From Hermatobates lingyangjiaoensis (lineage: Eukaryota; Arthropoda; Insecta; Hemiptera; Hermatobatidae), in the NCBI GenBank assembly GCA_026182355.1, contig JAPFBL010001617.1, positions 9,115,001 through 9,179,000 of the forward strand: a stretch of 64,000 nt of DNA, given 5' to 3'. Numbering within the stretch: the stretch's first letter is position 1; each line of letters opens with the position of its first letter. The notes under the pieces are model-generated. The model ran no database searches. It was given only the letters and a program-made list of their open reading frames with translations, and was not told the DNA's origin. A program made the translations under genes and the position numbers. Below, piece by piece: positions 32,192 through 42,590 of the stretch.

Positions 32192-33599
32192 CTATATGTA
32201 AAGAACAACAACCAAATTAAGAGCTCTATATTGAAAAGGAAAGATCTGGTGTATGAGCACGATTGTACCACGGAGCTGTGCAACCCACTCACAGTCATAA
32301 GTAGGAATGACTACAACTTCTCTCATTCTAAAAGAAGAGTACTAATAGAGTATTATTCTATTAGTAATAGAGTATTATTCATCAAGTTAAATGTTCTTTA
32401 AGCAGGAACTCCACAACGGTCTTAGCCGTTACAATCGTAGCCGACTACCTATTCGGTTAAAGAATAGTGCAATAAATAAAAGTGACTATAAATATTATAA
32501 ATTTTAAATATTAGAAATGTATATGGTAATACCTTAAAATAAATACGAGTATCAATAATTATGTTATAAGTGTGGTATAATCTAAAATCATGGTATGAGG
32601 AATATTTTTAAAACAAATTCATTTAAAGGATAATTTTTTCTTCTTAAAAATAAGAAATTAGAATAATAGAAATTTTATTGTTAATATGCATTTATTTTGT
32701 TGGCTCTATAAAGTATAATTATTTTGGTAAGGGAAGTATATTTTAAGATTTTTACAGATTTATAGTTATGAGGTCCACTAAATTTAGATTTCATGATGTT
32801 TCCCTCCGTGCCACTGGTTAACACCCTCTAACCACCCCTGTCCATAAATTTGTGAATATCCGCAAGTAGAACCATTTGAAAAATATAATAATATTTATCA
32901 AACATATATTTTAATGTGGTGAAACAGCCAACTGTTTTTCATTAACGTTGAAACATCAGTATGAGGTTCATTACTACTACTTAAAGCCGTAACAGGTACT
33001 CACTTTAATCCACTCTTCTGTGGATTCTAGAAAACTTTCATTTGGTACTAAATGTGATCTTAATTTGAATATTTCAAGACGAAAACTTAACAAATTTTAA
33101 CTATTGGAAGAAAATATACAACACCAAAAACGACAAATAGACAGATGCTTCTACAGTAACTTGTAAGTGTTATAGGACTATGATTCCATTTTAATTATTA
33201 CTAACAAAATGGATATTCTTAAAGTTCTTACTACGAACTTTAAAAAACGTCTCAACGGTAGCCAAATGAAAATAAATAAAAAAATAAATAGAATACCAAT
33301 AGGTTTGATAATTACTTATAGTTAAGTTTAGTTTAGACCACTCTTGATTTGTTTTATTGTTATTCAGAACTTGTTACCAGTGTTCTTAAGTTATTTTCGT
33401 TTTATGCAGCTGTTTCATATGTATTTTAGGGGTAACAGTTATTAAATACGTGGTTAGTTTTCTAGAAAGAGAAGTTGTAGTCATTCCTACTTATGACTGT
33501 GAGTGGGTTGCACAGCTCCGTGGTACAATCGTGCTCATACACCAGATCTTTCCTTTTCAATATAGAGCTCTTAATTTGGTTGTTGTTCTTTACATATAG
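32192..33599. mobile_element. 1.4-kb element with identical 132-bp inverted ends
   Basis: 32192-32323 and 33468-33599 are identical reverse complements as far as I can read. Within each arm, 'cagctccgtggtacaatcgt' resembles a tRNA-derived Pol III A box. A possible 3-bp target duplication (GTA) flanks the pair. The about 1.14-kb interior has no recognised coding sequence. It could be a non-autonomous DNA transposon or two inverted copies of a tRNA-derived SINE. Confidence 0.6.
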
Positions 33600-33779
33600 G
33601 TAACCAACGTACTGATTTATAAAAAATGTGTTGCATTTAATTTAACTTATAATTTCAAAAATGCTAATGTGAAAAGTATTTTATAAAATGAAGCTCTCAA
33701 TAAAATAAGTATATAATAATACGCATATTTTCAAAGTGTGAAAGCTGATATTCGTAAATGATCAACAAGTGAACTGGAC

Positions 33780-33935
33780 AAGAGAGGATGGAAGGGCAGA
33801 AGGGAGGGTGACTGAAAGGACAGCAGGCCTGCCACCTGGGGCACAGAGGCGAAGGGAGCGACCAACTGTCCCATCCCTTTGACATAATCATCCCTACTTA
33901 GAGCCCTTCGCACATGGATCACGCATTCTCTTTAT
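33780..33935. promoter_or_regulatory. Candidate conserved non-coding island
   Basis: GC-richer non-repeat sequence with 'gcctgccacctggggcacag' (contains CACCTG), CCCTTTGA (TCF/LEF-like, about 33877) and ACAATTC (SOX-like, about 33950). Short frames on the minus strand lack domains. Role inferred only. Confidence 0.3.
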
Positions 33936-33989
33936 TCCTGATGAAACAATTCAATAACTATGGCCGAACGTAAGTATTATGAGCAGTTA

Positions 33990-34040
33990 TATATATACAT
34001 ATATTCGTAAAATTTGGGAGCAGTCCTTCTTGAATACATA
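33990..34040 (-). pseudogene. PLE N-terminal peptide fragment
   Basis: The minus-strand reading NICIQEGLLPNFTNICI resembles the CIxEGLLPKYTNIYI end of the PLE N-terminal fragments at 29.7 and 38.3 kb, and again adjoins TA-rich sequence. Confidence 0.5.
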
Positions 34041-34900
34041 TATTTAGAAATATTACTAAATATATATATAAGAAAATTATGTTAATTATCAGGGAAGATG
34101 TAATTAATAGAGGATTCATTGTGCAAAAATTGTAAACCTAGTTAATCCGGATAGAAATTCAGGGAAGCCTGGTTTAGGCAATGCATTCAGGCGTATTATC
34201 TAGCACAGTTAAAAACGATATAATCCATTTTAGAATTTCTACATTGAGGGGTTAAAAAGGTTTCCAAAGTTTTCAATTTGATGGATAGGTCTATGAGATA
34301 TATTCATTAAAATAAGCAAAACAATGTTAATTTAAAGTTTTTAAATACAAATTTTAATAAGTGCAGTTTTAAGAAAGCAGTGTTGAATCTTTTTCAATGT
34401 ATGAATAAATTAATTAATAATACGAAATCAACTTCCAGCGTACACCAAGTAGTTTTATTTTGATTTTCAATTAAACAAATCCTTGAATCATTAATCACTA
34501 AGTAATTGGAACTAATTTTGAGAATTAGTTTTAGCACATTGTAGACCAAGAATTTTTTACTGAAAACGTGTAGTAGTAAATTCTTCCCGGGTTTTCTTCC
34601 TATAGAGTTGCAAATCTAAGGCAGTCTTTGATGTTATGCCTTCTGAGATTTGGATGACTCATGATCACTCAGTTTATGATGTTTATGATGACGTAATGAT
34701 GACTGCCTTTGTTGATGGACAAAGGTTCTTTAGCAACTAGTAACTTTTCTTTGGAATTTTAATGCTTAAACGACGATTTGTTCAAATTCCTTCAATAGCT
34801 GTTCACTATGCAAACTCAAATATAGCAATATTCGAAATTCTCAAATTGCTTAGCCTCACAATAAGTCATTAATATGTGAAGGGAGCTAATTCCGCATCTT
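34041..34900. other. Unique AT-rich intron sequence
   Basis: No feature recognised. Confidence 0.35.
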
Positions 34901-34904
34901 GAGT

Positions 34905-35235
34905 ATTAAGGATATGATATAGATATCTCCAATATAGATATGATAAAAGAAAATTCCCTTTCCAGAATCATTAAAAATTAATCCAGAATCATTAATATGA
35001 TTAAGGATATCTCCAATATAGATATGATAAAAGAAACTTCTCTTTCCAGAATCATTAAAAATTAATCCAGAATCATTAATATGATTAAGGATATCTCCAA
35101 TATAGATATGATAAAAGAAACTTCTCTTTCCAGAATCATTAAAAATTAATCCAGAATCATTAATATGATTAAGGATATCTCCAATATAGATATGATAAAA
35201 GAAACTTCTCTTTCCAGAATCATTAAAAATTGACG
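34905..35235. repeat. 84-bp tandem repeat, almost four copies
   Basis: The unit 'aaggatatctccaatataga...' recurs with exact 84-bp spacing (35005, 35089, 35173), plus a more divergent first unit. Because 84 is a multiple of three, the minus strand stays open for 125 codons with a 28-residue repeat (HIYIGDILNHINDSGLIFND, then SGKRSFFY). No start context, splice site or known family supports translation, so I call it a minisatellite. Confidence 0.85.
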
Positions 35236-35239
35236 AATG

Positions 35240-36475
35240 CTGGGGCAATCTATGGACAAACACATCATATATGCACTTTATACATAAAAACTCCTAGTCA
35301 GTACCTAGTCATGTTCTTTCTGATAAAAAATCGATAAAAATTTAACGCCTCTTATATTCTGCTTAAATCATACTCTCTTTTTAAGAGTTTTTTTGTAGTT
35401 CTGGAGATATTCAGGTGTTATTGTATGTAAATAAACTTCTAGAAACACGGAAAATATTTTCAATTAATTTCAAGTAATGGTAATTACATTATTTTTTTTT
35501 ATAGATGTATCAACATTTACAGTTATTAATACAATCTGAAGTTAATAATTTATTTCTAAATAAAACTCTTTGCAATAAAAATTGCAAGAGAGTCAAACTC
35601 ATAACTTTAGAGCAATGACAAGTGGCCTTACCTGATTATTTGTATCTTACCTAGTCAACTAGCATGCAACTTTGCCAGTAAATTCATTTCTATAATATAG
35701 TAGCTTAAATATCAAGATAGGTGGCAAATTAAAATTTACTCTGTACTGAGCAAATTTACAACTTAATTTTAAGACTAAAATCACGATGATAAAATCAAAG
35801 AATTAACAAAAACCAAGGAATTATATGAATTTTTATGTATGAAGATTGTGAGTATAACGTTACACAAATTATTGTGATGTGATCGAAGGTAACAAGGAAT
35901 ATAAATCGACGACTGCTGTCAACGATTAGCAACATCTCATTCCAAATGGCTTCAGATAATGTTAGATCAGAATAAAAAAATTTGATTTCTCTAACAAATA
36001 CTTACTTTGAATTTGAAAATGATATGCAATAAGAAATGAGTTAATTATTTAGTGTATTACCAACAATAATATGATGGCTATTCACTAGAAGTCTCCAACG
36101 ATCACCGGTCAACTATTTGCATGAACGACTTCCTTGACATTCCAAATTATTGAATTTCATGAACACATTTAACGAGGAATAAATGTTACAATAAGAAATA
36201 AAAATGTTTATAAATATTTTCAAGATTTACATACAGTAGAAGTAATCTCTTACTTGCAACCGTTCAGGTAAAAATTATAGATTGTAAGGCTGTTTTTCTA
36301 TGTGATGTAAATTTCCAGTATTCGAAAAAAAACCACATGTATATAGAAATAAAGACAAATTTTTACATTTCCTTTTCTTGAGTAGGGAGCAATACTGTAG
36401 AACGTGGACAAGTGTTTTTGCTCTATATCCCCAGTAGCTTACTGCAACTCGTACTTGTTTATATTCTTTTCTCTA
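35240..36475. other. Unique AT-rich intron sequence
   Basis: No gene or repeat family recognised. Confidence 0.35.
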
Positions 36476-36478
36476 TGC

Positions 36479-36520
<42 letters not shown>

Positions 36521-36703
36521 TTTTTTTTATGAAAATACGATACGAAATGGACAAATACAGTTCAATGTACATAAAGATATACATAATATACATTCAATGT
36601 ACATAATTAACTATATATATATATATATATATATATAAAGATTTCACATAAACACGTGAAACAACAATCAATGATCAAACCACAATAAGAAATGGGAAAA
36701 CAA

Positions 36704-36746
36704 GACTAAGATCTTTCAACCGTAACAAGCGGTCTTCGTCAGAGTC
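36704..36746 (-). ncRNA. Hammerhead ribozyme candidate, family 2 (left arm)
   Basis: A full consensus match on the minus strand: stem I GACT/AGTC, box CTGACGA, extra A, stem II GACCG/CGGTT, GAAA, AGATCT, T. Confidence 0.72.
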
Positions 36747-36792
36747 AAAAACCCAACAAAAACCCAACCCAAAAAAAACCAGTTGGGTTTTT

Positions 36793-36835
36793 GACTCTGA
36801 CGAAGACCGCTTGTTACGGTTAAAAGATCTTAGTC
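36793..36835 (+). ncRNA. Hammerhead core, family 2 (right arm), G12 lost
   Basis: Identical to the consensus except that the base after stem II is A (36822), giving AAAA instead of GAAA. This G is essential in known hammerheads, so this arm is predicted inactive while the opposite arm is intact. Confidence 0.65.
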
Positions 36836-36879
36836 TTGTTTTCCCATTTCTTATTGTGGTTTGATCATTGATATATATA

Positions 36880-36917
<38 letters not shown>

Positions 36918-36935
36918 TTAAATGCCTTGCTTATT

Positions 36936-37805
36936 TTTAATCTAGTCCTTTTTTTTTGTATAGCTTTTCTAATTTTCTAATACTATTCTTCAATCTTTTA
37001 GGTAAAATGTGCACCAATTCATCGAATTTTTTATTCTTTAGGTTACTTACACTCATTCCGACATTTCGATCAACTCGGATCATTTTCAAGGATAATTATT
37101 ACTATAACCATTTTTTTTAAAATTATCTAAAGATCAAAAACAATTATTAAACACTAATCAAACTGATAATATACATTAAGCTCATATTGAGTTCTTTCAC
37201 TATGGTAAATGTCAACATAACCTTGACTTTAACAGGTTTCCTTCATACTGCTTTTAATTACACTACCTTACTTAAATTTCCTAACTTTTCTTATAGACTT
37301 CTGGTTCTAGTCAAGCGTGTAATTTTAAAATTCTTGCAAAGCCGGTGGCTTGATCGTTGAGGTTCGGCTTCTTCTCCTTCATACATAGAGATTCTATTAT
37401 GTGTATCCTAACTTAAGAAAAGTTAGGAAATTTAAATAAGGTAGTGAAATTAAAAGCAGTATGAAGGAAACCTGTTAAAGTCAAGGTTATGTTGACATTG
37501 TACATAGTGAAAGAATTTAATATGAGCCTAATGTATATTATAAGTTTAGTTAGTGTTTAATAATTGTTTTTTAATCTTTTGATAATTTTAAAAAAATGGT
37601 ATAGTAATAATTATCCTTGAAAATGATCAGAGTTGATCGAACGTCGGAATGAATGTAAGTAACCTAAAGAATAAAAAAATCGGTGAATTGCTGTACATTT
37701 TACCTAAACGATTGAAGAACACTGTTAGAAAATTAGAAAAACTATACAAAAAAAAAGGATTAGATTAAAAATAAGCACGGCATTTAATGAAACATGTATG
37801 AATAT
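36936..37805. repeat. Inverted pair of PLE pseudo-LTR pieces
   Basis: About 36945-37350 and 37385-37790 are imperfect reverse complements (landmarks 'aattttctaat', 'ggttacttacactcattccg', 'caaggataattattactata'). The right arm encodes, after a ribozyme-like remnant, LYILPKRLKNTVRKLEKLY and then FNETCMN. That is a decayed version of the PLE N-terminal peptide. The core reads CTTGAAAAT, then GATC...GATC, then GAAC or GAAAT, so the box itself has decayed. Confidence 0.65.
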
Positions 37806-37829
37806 CTGCTCCCAAAATACACAAATATA

Positions 37830-37990
37830 TATATTTAAAGATTTCACATAAATACGTGCAATAACAATCAATGATCAAACCACGATATGAAAAGGGAAAA
37901 AAAGACTATCTTTTAACCGTAGCAGGCGGTCTTCGTCAGAGTCAAAACCCAACTCAGTTTTTTCCAACTCAGTCTTATTGTGGTTTGAAA
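37830..37990. repeat. Family-2 pseudo-LTR arm, decayed
   Basis: A single arm with the minus-strand core at 37904-37943. The box CTGACGA survives, but GAAA is AAAA and stem III is shortened. Predicted inactive. Confidence 0.6.
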
Positions 37991-37992
37991 TA

Positions 37993-38358
37993 TATATATA
38001 TATATATATATATGTTCTATTAAAACCTATGCCTATTTCAATTTTGACGCATTTTCGAATTAATTTTTCAAATTTCCTTACCTCTGGCTTCCATAAGTTT
38101 GGGACAAGATAAATCAGTTCTCCAAAGTTTTTATTCTTGTATATCATCGACATGTACATGTCGACATGTACATGTCGATGATATACAAGAATAAAAACTT
38201 TGGAGAACTGATTTATCTTGTCCCAAACTTATGGAAGCCAGAGGTAAGGAAATTTGAAAAATTAATTCGAAAATGCGTCAAAATTGAAATAGGCATAGGT
38301 TTTAATAGAACATGTATCAATGAAGGCCTGCTCCCAAAATATACGAATATATATATAT
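37993..38358. repeat. Palindrome containing PLE N-terminal coding sequence
   Basis: 37995-38159 and 38166-38330 are near-identical reverse complements around 'tcgacatgtacatgtcga'. Both arms translate to MYMSMIYKNKNFGELIYLVP, NLWKPEVRKFEKLIRKCV and KIEIGIGFNRT. The right arm continues to CINEGLLPKYTNIYI and then (TA)n. The left arm enters (TA)n right after FNRT. Confidence 0.75.
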
Positions 38359-39422
38359 AAAGATTGCACAGCAAACCCATTTAATCGTTTTCGATAATCG
38401 ACTATAATTATAATATATATGTAATGTTCCTCTCTATTTTTAAAATCCTCAGTTAAGAAAAAGACAAGGGACAATTGCTAGAATAATAGCTTTAATTAAA
38501 ATATAGTAGGGCATATAATATTTTCTCTAATTAATAAAATAAATTTGCTCACCTATAATAATAGAATTGAATTATAAGATATACTATAAAATATAAACCT
38601 TCCAGTGTATTCTTTTCTAAAAGGTAGTATTATTGACTTCTTTGCGAAAAATTTTGGTTTTTAAAGGTCGCAAAAAATACAACCAACTCAGTTATAATAT
38701 CTTAACTTATAAATTTGAGATTTTTTTAAAAGTAAGAATCATTATATTGAAGATAGTAACCGGTATATAGTTTTATAAACTAAAAATATTATCATTAATC
38801 ATTCAGGAGACAATCTAGCGATATGCCATTGAACTGAAGACTAAAAGAAATCAATTTCTCATTATCATGTCTAGTAATTTTATTAAAAATGGATTTAACA
38901 TCAAGAGAGTATTGTAACTTTATTTATAAGGTTGCCAGTTATGTCTCTGCTGGCCACTCTTCAGGAACGTTTTTAATTCCTACTTACAAATCTGGAGAGG
39001 TATTTTAAATTTTTGCTAGATTTAGTGTTCTACTTCTCACTATCTAACTTGAAAGATCTTCCAACTCCTCTGAGTGGGAGGAAAAATACGATAGTAGAAC
39101 ATGTCTTGAGATGTCTTACGCTTGTAGAAATAATTAAAATATAAATGAAACTTTTGAATATAAGGTGATGAGAAGGGCACAGTTAATGGGATGCAAGGAA
39201 GGAAATACATTTCCTGAAATCCTATACAGTGTCAACTGCTTAAAGAAAAAGTTTTCCTCGATTTCATGTTAGAGATTTTAGTTGTAGATTAAGTCTAACT
39301 TTTCAGTAGATTAAATACAGTATATTTCTACAACATTGGAACAGTCCTAAAAACGCCATATTAAATGTGATTCTGATAAAAAGACAAGACTAATTGGTAT
39401 CTGTGGGGCAAAGTTAGGTCAC
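38359..39422. other. Unique intron sequence upstream of the terminal-intron donor
   Basis: No gene or known repeat recognised. The segment after about 38800 is less AT-rich and free of repeats, as expected close to an exon. Confidence 0.35.
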
Positions 39423-39629
39423 CTGTGTGACGAGGTGTTGGAAGGGAGGGGCGGAAGGGTCGATGCGGTCGAGGTCTGTGTGCAGAGCGAAGTCAGTGAG
39501 CGCTTTCCAGGGAGGTTGGTAGCTGGTCACCTCGATGGGGTTCATGCCCAGGGGACTCTCATGACGCACCGGACTCGAGGCCACCATCGGAATGCCCTGC
39601 ATGCTGCCATAACCAAGCTTCCTCCCATC
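39423..39629 (-). CDS. tup: Islet/tailup LIM-homeobox protein, middle exon
   Basis: The acceptor (gtttcag, AG at 39631-39630) and donor (CAG|GTGACC) bound 207 bases encoding 69 residues. They begin DGRKLGYGSMQGIPMVASSP, continue with SYQPPWKALTDFAL and end PPFQHLVTQ. The MVASSPVRHE...V.SYQPPWK.L.DFAL block corresponds to the conserved region C-terminal to the homeodomain in Islet proteins, known in vertebrates as the LIM-binding (Lhx3-interacting) segment. Both boundaries are phase 0, matching the neighbouring exons. GC content is clearly above that of the flanking intron. Confidence 0.93.
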
Positions 39630-40317
39630 CTGAAACACCAACTAACTTTTTGTAATTCACATTATCACCGGTGAAGCTAAAAAAATTTTCTTTAACATTA
39701 TTTGTACTTCAGCAATAAAATAACTAGACAAAATTTAATGAAAGAGATAATATGTTAAGAAAAGTTAACTATCACCAACATTATTTGTCATGAACCGAAG
39801 TAGAACATATGATCTTAAATTTTCCATTGTGTTACATACATAACAATTATTGATTTGCTCAAATACAAAATACATTTATAGTGAGAAAAGATTATCTGAT
39901 CGTATGAATAATTTACGCTACTAAATGAAAAAATAACATTACAAAAGGGGGAAAAATATTCGTCCTCTAAACCTTGGTGAATTTTTATTAAAATCAGAAG
40001 GTTCGTTCATACATGCTGAACTCTCATCCATAATGAAGAAGTGGGCTAAACACAAGAGTTCAGTATCGTCACTGGTAAATATGAAAGAGTCGTCAAAAAA
40101 TAAACCTGATGGTTATTTTTATTCATTACCTATTATCATTCGTACAGTATAAAATGAGGGATCAGTTAGATCCATGAAATTGTATATTTTTACACAAGTG
40201 TTTTAATATTTAGTGAAAGTTTTGTATCAGCTGCCTGAAGAATTGATTCTAAATTTTTTAACATTCAAAAGGGTCTTATTCGTTGATCTTTTTAATGGTA
40301 AGATTGAGCAAGATTTT
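39630..40317. other. Unique intron sequence
   Basis: Apart from the splice acceptor at 39630-39631, no feature was recognised. Confidence 0.4.
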
Positions 40318-40690
40318 TTCAGGGCTATAAACTATCAAAAAACAATGGACATTTGCCATATCTACTTTACAATCATCATAACAAATTCAAAAAACTTACT
40401 TACTCAAGGCTAGCTTCTAATTCCGAACCAACTTAACCGTTATCTCTCATTGACAATAACTGACAATGACAGATAACGGTTTTGTTGGTTCGGAATTAGA
40501 AGTTAGCCTTGAGTAAGTAAGTTTTTTGAATTTGTTATGATGATTGTAAAGTAGATATGACAAATGTCCATTGTTTTTTGTTAGTTTATAGCCCTGAGGA
40601 TGTCTTAAAATAAAGACGAAACGTTGGCGAAAAGGTGATTCCGTATTAACCCTGACCAAACTCCAAGAAGAAGAAAAAGTTTATTTAAAG
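40318..40690. repeat. Foldback of family-1 pseudo-LTR arms
   Basis: The left arm (40318-40440) and right arm (about 40470-40600) are near-perfect reverse complements around 'acaataactgacaatgac'. The left arm stops at CAGGGCTAT, inside the ribozyme box. The right arm continues through a complete core. The structure matches the 7.5-8.5 kb element without its endonuclease. Confidence 0.8.
40591..40628 (+). ncRNA. Hammerhead ribozyme candidate, family 1
   Basis: GCC (40591-40593) pairs with GGC (40626-40628). CTGAGGA is at 40594-40600, with an extra T. Stem II is GTCTT/AAGAC, GAAA is at 40618-40621, and ACGT is followed by cleavage base T40625. Only loop II differs from the 8.4-kb copy. Confidence 0.76.
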
Positions 40691-40819
40691 TTACAGAACT
40701 TTATATATATATAAATATATATATTGAAAATGACACCAAACTTAGCTGACACCTGTTTTTTAACAAGTTTCTCAATTTTTCTAAATAACTGTCGTTATTT
40801 CGTCTACACAATAAAGTAC

Positions 40820-40875
40820 ATCTATAGTCGACATGTTTCGAATGATCAACATTCATCATCAGGATGTGAATAACT
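40820..40875 (-). ncRNA. Hammerhead ribozyme candidate, family 4
   Basis: On the minus strand, CTGATGA (40862-40856) is followed by an extra T and a five-pair stem II (GAATG/CATTC) with loop TTGAT. GAAA follows at 40839-40836, then self-complementary ACATGT and C40830 as cleavage base. Stem I has two pairs next to the core (TC before the box with GA after it), with further ACATC/GATGT complementarity beyond an internal loop. It lies downstream of the PLE coding region in the sense orientation. Confidence 0.75.
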
Positions 40876-40962
40876 TCTTGGGTGGATTTTCTGGTTTATT
40901 ATACATACACAAAGTGAAGACCGTAGGGGTTGTTTTTCTTTAAGTTTAAGATAAGCTGGTAG

Positions 40963-42440
40963 TTAATCTTGTGGGATGAGTGGCCCTCGGTCTGAGTTGC
41001 TACCTGCAAGGGTTTCTGGATGCCCTTGATGTGAATTAAAGAGCCTCAAAATACGGCTACTGTTTTCGACTTGAATATTTAGGAGTGGCTTCAGTTTTAG
41101 AATCAATATAGCTTCTAAAATTCTCAGTTTATGATGGTTACTTTCTTTTTTTATTGTTTTAGTATTTGCAACCAGCATCTCTCGGGTCAATTGAAAGTTA
41201 TATTTTTTTTTTCAATATGTTTTTTGGGTGCTCTTGTATGAGTGTTTTTGGGTTTCATAGCCCCCAATAGTACATGTATACTCGTACACTAGATTTGTTT
41301 AGTTTTAAAGGTGAGCTTTTGTCTTGGTTATTATTTTTTATAAACAGGCTACTCACAGGTGGACTTTTACAGTAAGTGACCAGTGCTACTTTTTCATTCA
41401 GGTTTTTGCAGCTGACATTATTTCTTACAATGGCTTTTAATATTCTTTCATCAAGCTTGTGTTGTTCCGAATACTGGTTTTTATAATAAACTTTATGCAC
41501 TATTGTTTGTTTATCTTCATTAATTTGCTTCTCTCTTCTTACATGAAAGTATTCTCTTAAAATTTGATCAAAATTATCATTTGAATAGCCGTTATTAACA
41601 AACGCTTGCTTCGTTCTGTTAATGTCTCTGTTGAATATTTCTCAATTTGATGCGATCTTGTATGTTCTATGAATTAAGGCTTTAATTGCTCCATCTTTGT
41701 AGCGGTGAGGGCATTCGCTACGGACATTTAGGTAGGAGGTTGTGTTTGATTCTTTCTTGAATACTGAAGTTTGAATTTCGTCATTTAACACGCTAATACT
41801 GACATCAAGAAGGTTAATTTTGTTGTCTATTGCTTTTTCTATTTTGAATTTCAGGCATGATTCTTCCTCAAATACATTTTTCAATGCGTCCATTTGGTTT
41901 TTATTCCTTGCTATAACAAAACAGTCGCCAACATATCGCCAGTACATGGTAGGTTTGATGCCATCTCTCTTGTTGAATACATTATTTTAAAGGTGACACA
42001 TGTAATAGTTGGCAAAGGTCACACCAAGAGGTGAGCCCATAGCGACGCCATCAATTTGTACATACATTAATCCATCTATGTGGGTAAAAGGGTTTTCCAT
42101 TGTACATGCTTGCAGTAATTTATTTAACTGGTCTCTTTTAATTGCTGGTGGTGGTATATCACGGTTAGAATAGACGTAGTTGCATATTATTTCAATAGTC
42201 TCCTTAACTGGGACATTGGTGAACAACGACTCTACGTCTAAAGACCGTATATTTCCTTCCGGTTTGATTTCTTGTATTATATCCAGGATTTCATCTGTAG
42301 AGCGAAGCATACATTTTGCTGGTATATAGGCTGATATTATTTTGTTGAGTTCTTTGGCTAACTGGTAGGTGGGTAGGTGAGACTTGAGAACCTGAAAATG
42401 ATGGGGCGAAGTGGGTTTCAAGGTTTGTGAGTTTTCACAG
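40963..42440 (-). pseudogene. PLE reverse transcriptase and GIY-YIG endonuclease
   Basis: One reading frame runs from about 42440 to 41255 with only two in-frame stops (TAA at 41989-41987, TGA at 41644-41642). RT motif A is SLDVESLFTNVP, motif B is QIDGVAMGSPLGVTFANYYM and motif C is YVGD where YVDD is expected. The thumb block INLLDVSISV, TSVFKKESNTTSYLN and the post-RT NNGYSND follow. The frame enters the nuclease (VRVYMYYWG) and stops. The later part is found in another frame as LTREMLVANTKTIKKESN and KLRILEAILILKLKPLLNIQ. The central YIG-to-arginine stretch is deleted. The D-to-G change in motif C would also remove a catalytic aspartate. Confidence 0.88.
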
Positions 42441-42590
42441 TCCTATAGTTACGTTGATCATTCGAAACATATCGACTATAGGAGATGTACGAAATTTATT
42501 GTGTAGACGAAATAACGAGAATGTTATTTAGAAAAATTGAGAAACTTGTTAAAAAACAGGTGACAGCTAAGTTTGGTGTCATTTTATTTC

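Larger units (their letters stand above)
36480..36935. repeat. Family-2 foldback flanked by (TA)n on both sides
   Basis: TA runs at 36480-36517, 36612-36638 and 36872-36914 bracket inverted arms starting 'agatttcacataaacacgtg' and ending in a 'caccacaataagaaatggg'-type sequence. The loop is an A/C-rich 'aacccaacaaaaacccaacc'. The arms carry opposed hammerhead cores. Confidence 0.85.
18546..39422 (-). other. tup: tailup intron (20.9 kb)
   Basis: The donor is CAG|GTGACC at 39423/39422 and the acceptor is at 18546. No other coding exon of the gene is visible inside. The intron is dominated by Helitron, PLE and foldback remnants, separated by unique AT-rich sequence and a few GC-richer islands. 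Most interspersed insertions are annotated individually. Confidence 0.8.
40725..42590 (-). mobile_element. PLE with RT and endonuclease, inverted pseudo-LTRs
   Basis: The ends 40729-40870 and about 42440-42590 are reverse complements ('gacaccaaacttagctgaca', 'aacaagtttctcaatttttc', 'atttcgtctacacaata'). The coding region fills the space between them and starts abruptly at the inner edge of the upstream inverted arm, so it is 5'-truncated. The downstream arm has a complete hammerhead core. The upstream arm retains only its 3' half. Confidence 0.88.

Noticed and set aside
32230..32320. tRNA gene
   Set aside because: The A-box-like segment lacks a B box and a cloverleaf. It is more likely part of a SINE or transposon arm.
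34886..35263. 125-codon protein with 28-residue repeats
   Set aside because: It arises because an 84-bp minisatellite unit happens to be a multiple of three. No gene context supports translation.
39435..39674. Plus-strand frame over the middle tailup exon
   Set aside because: Antisense shadow. The minus strand has the Islet sequence and both splice sites.
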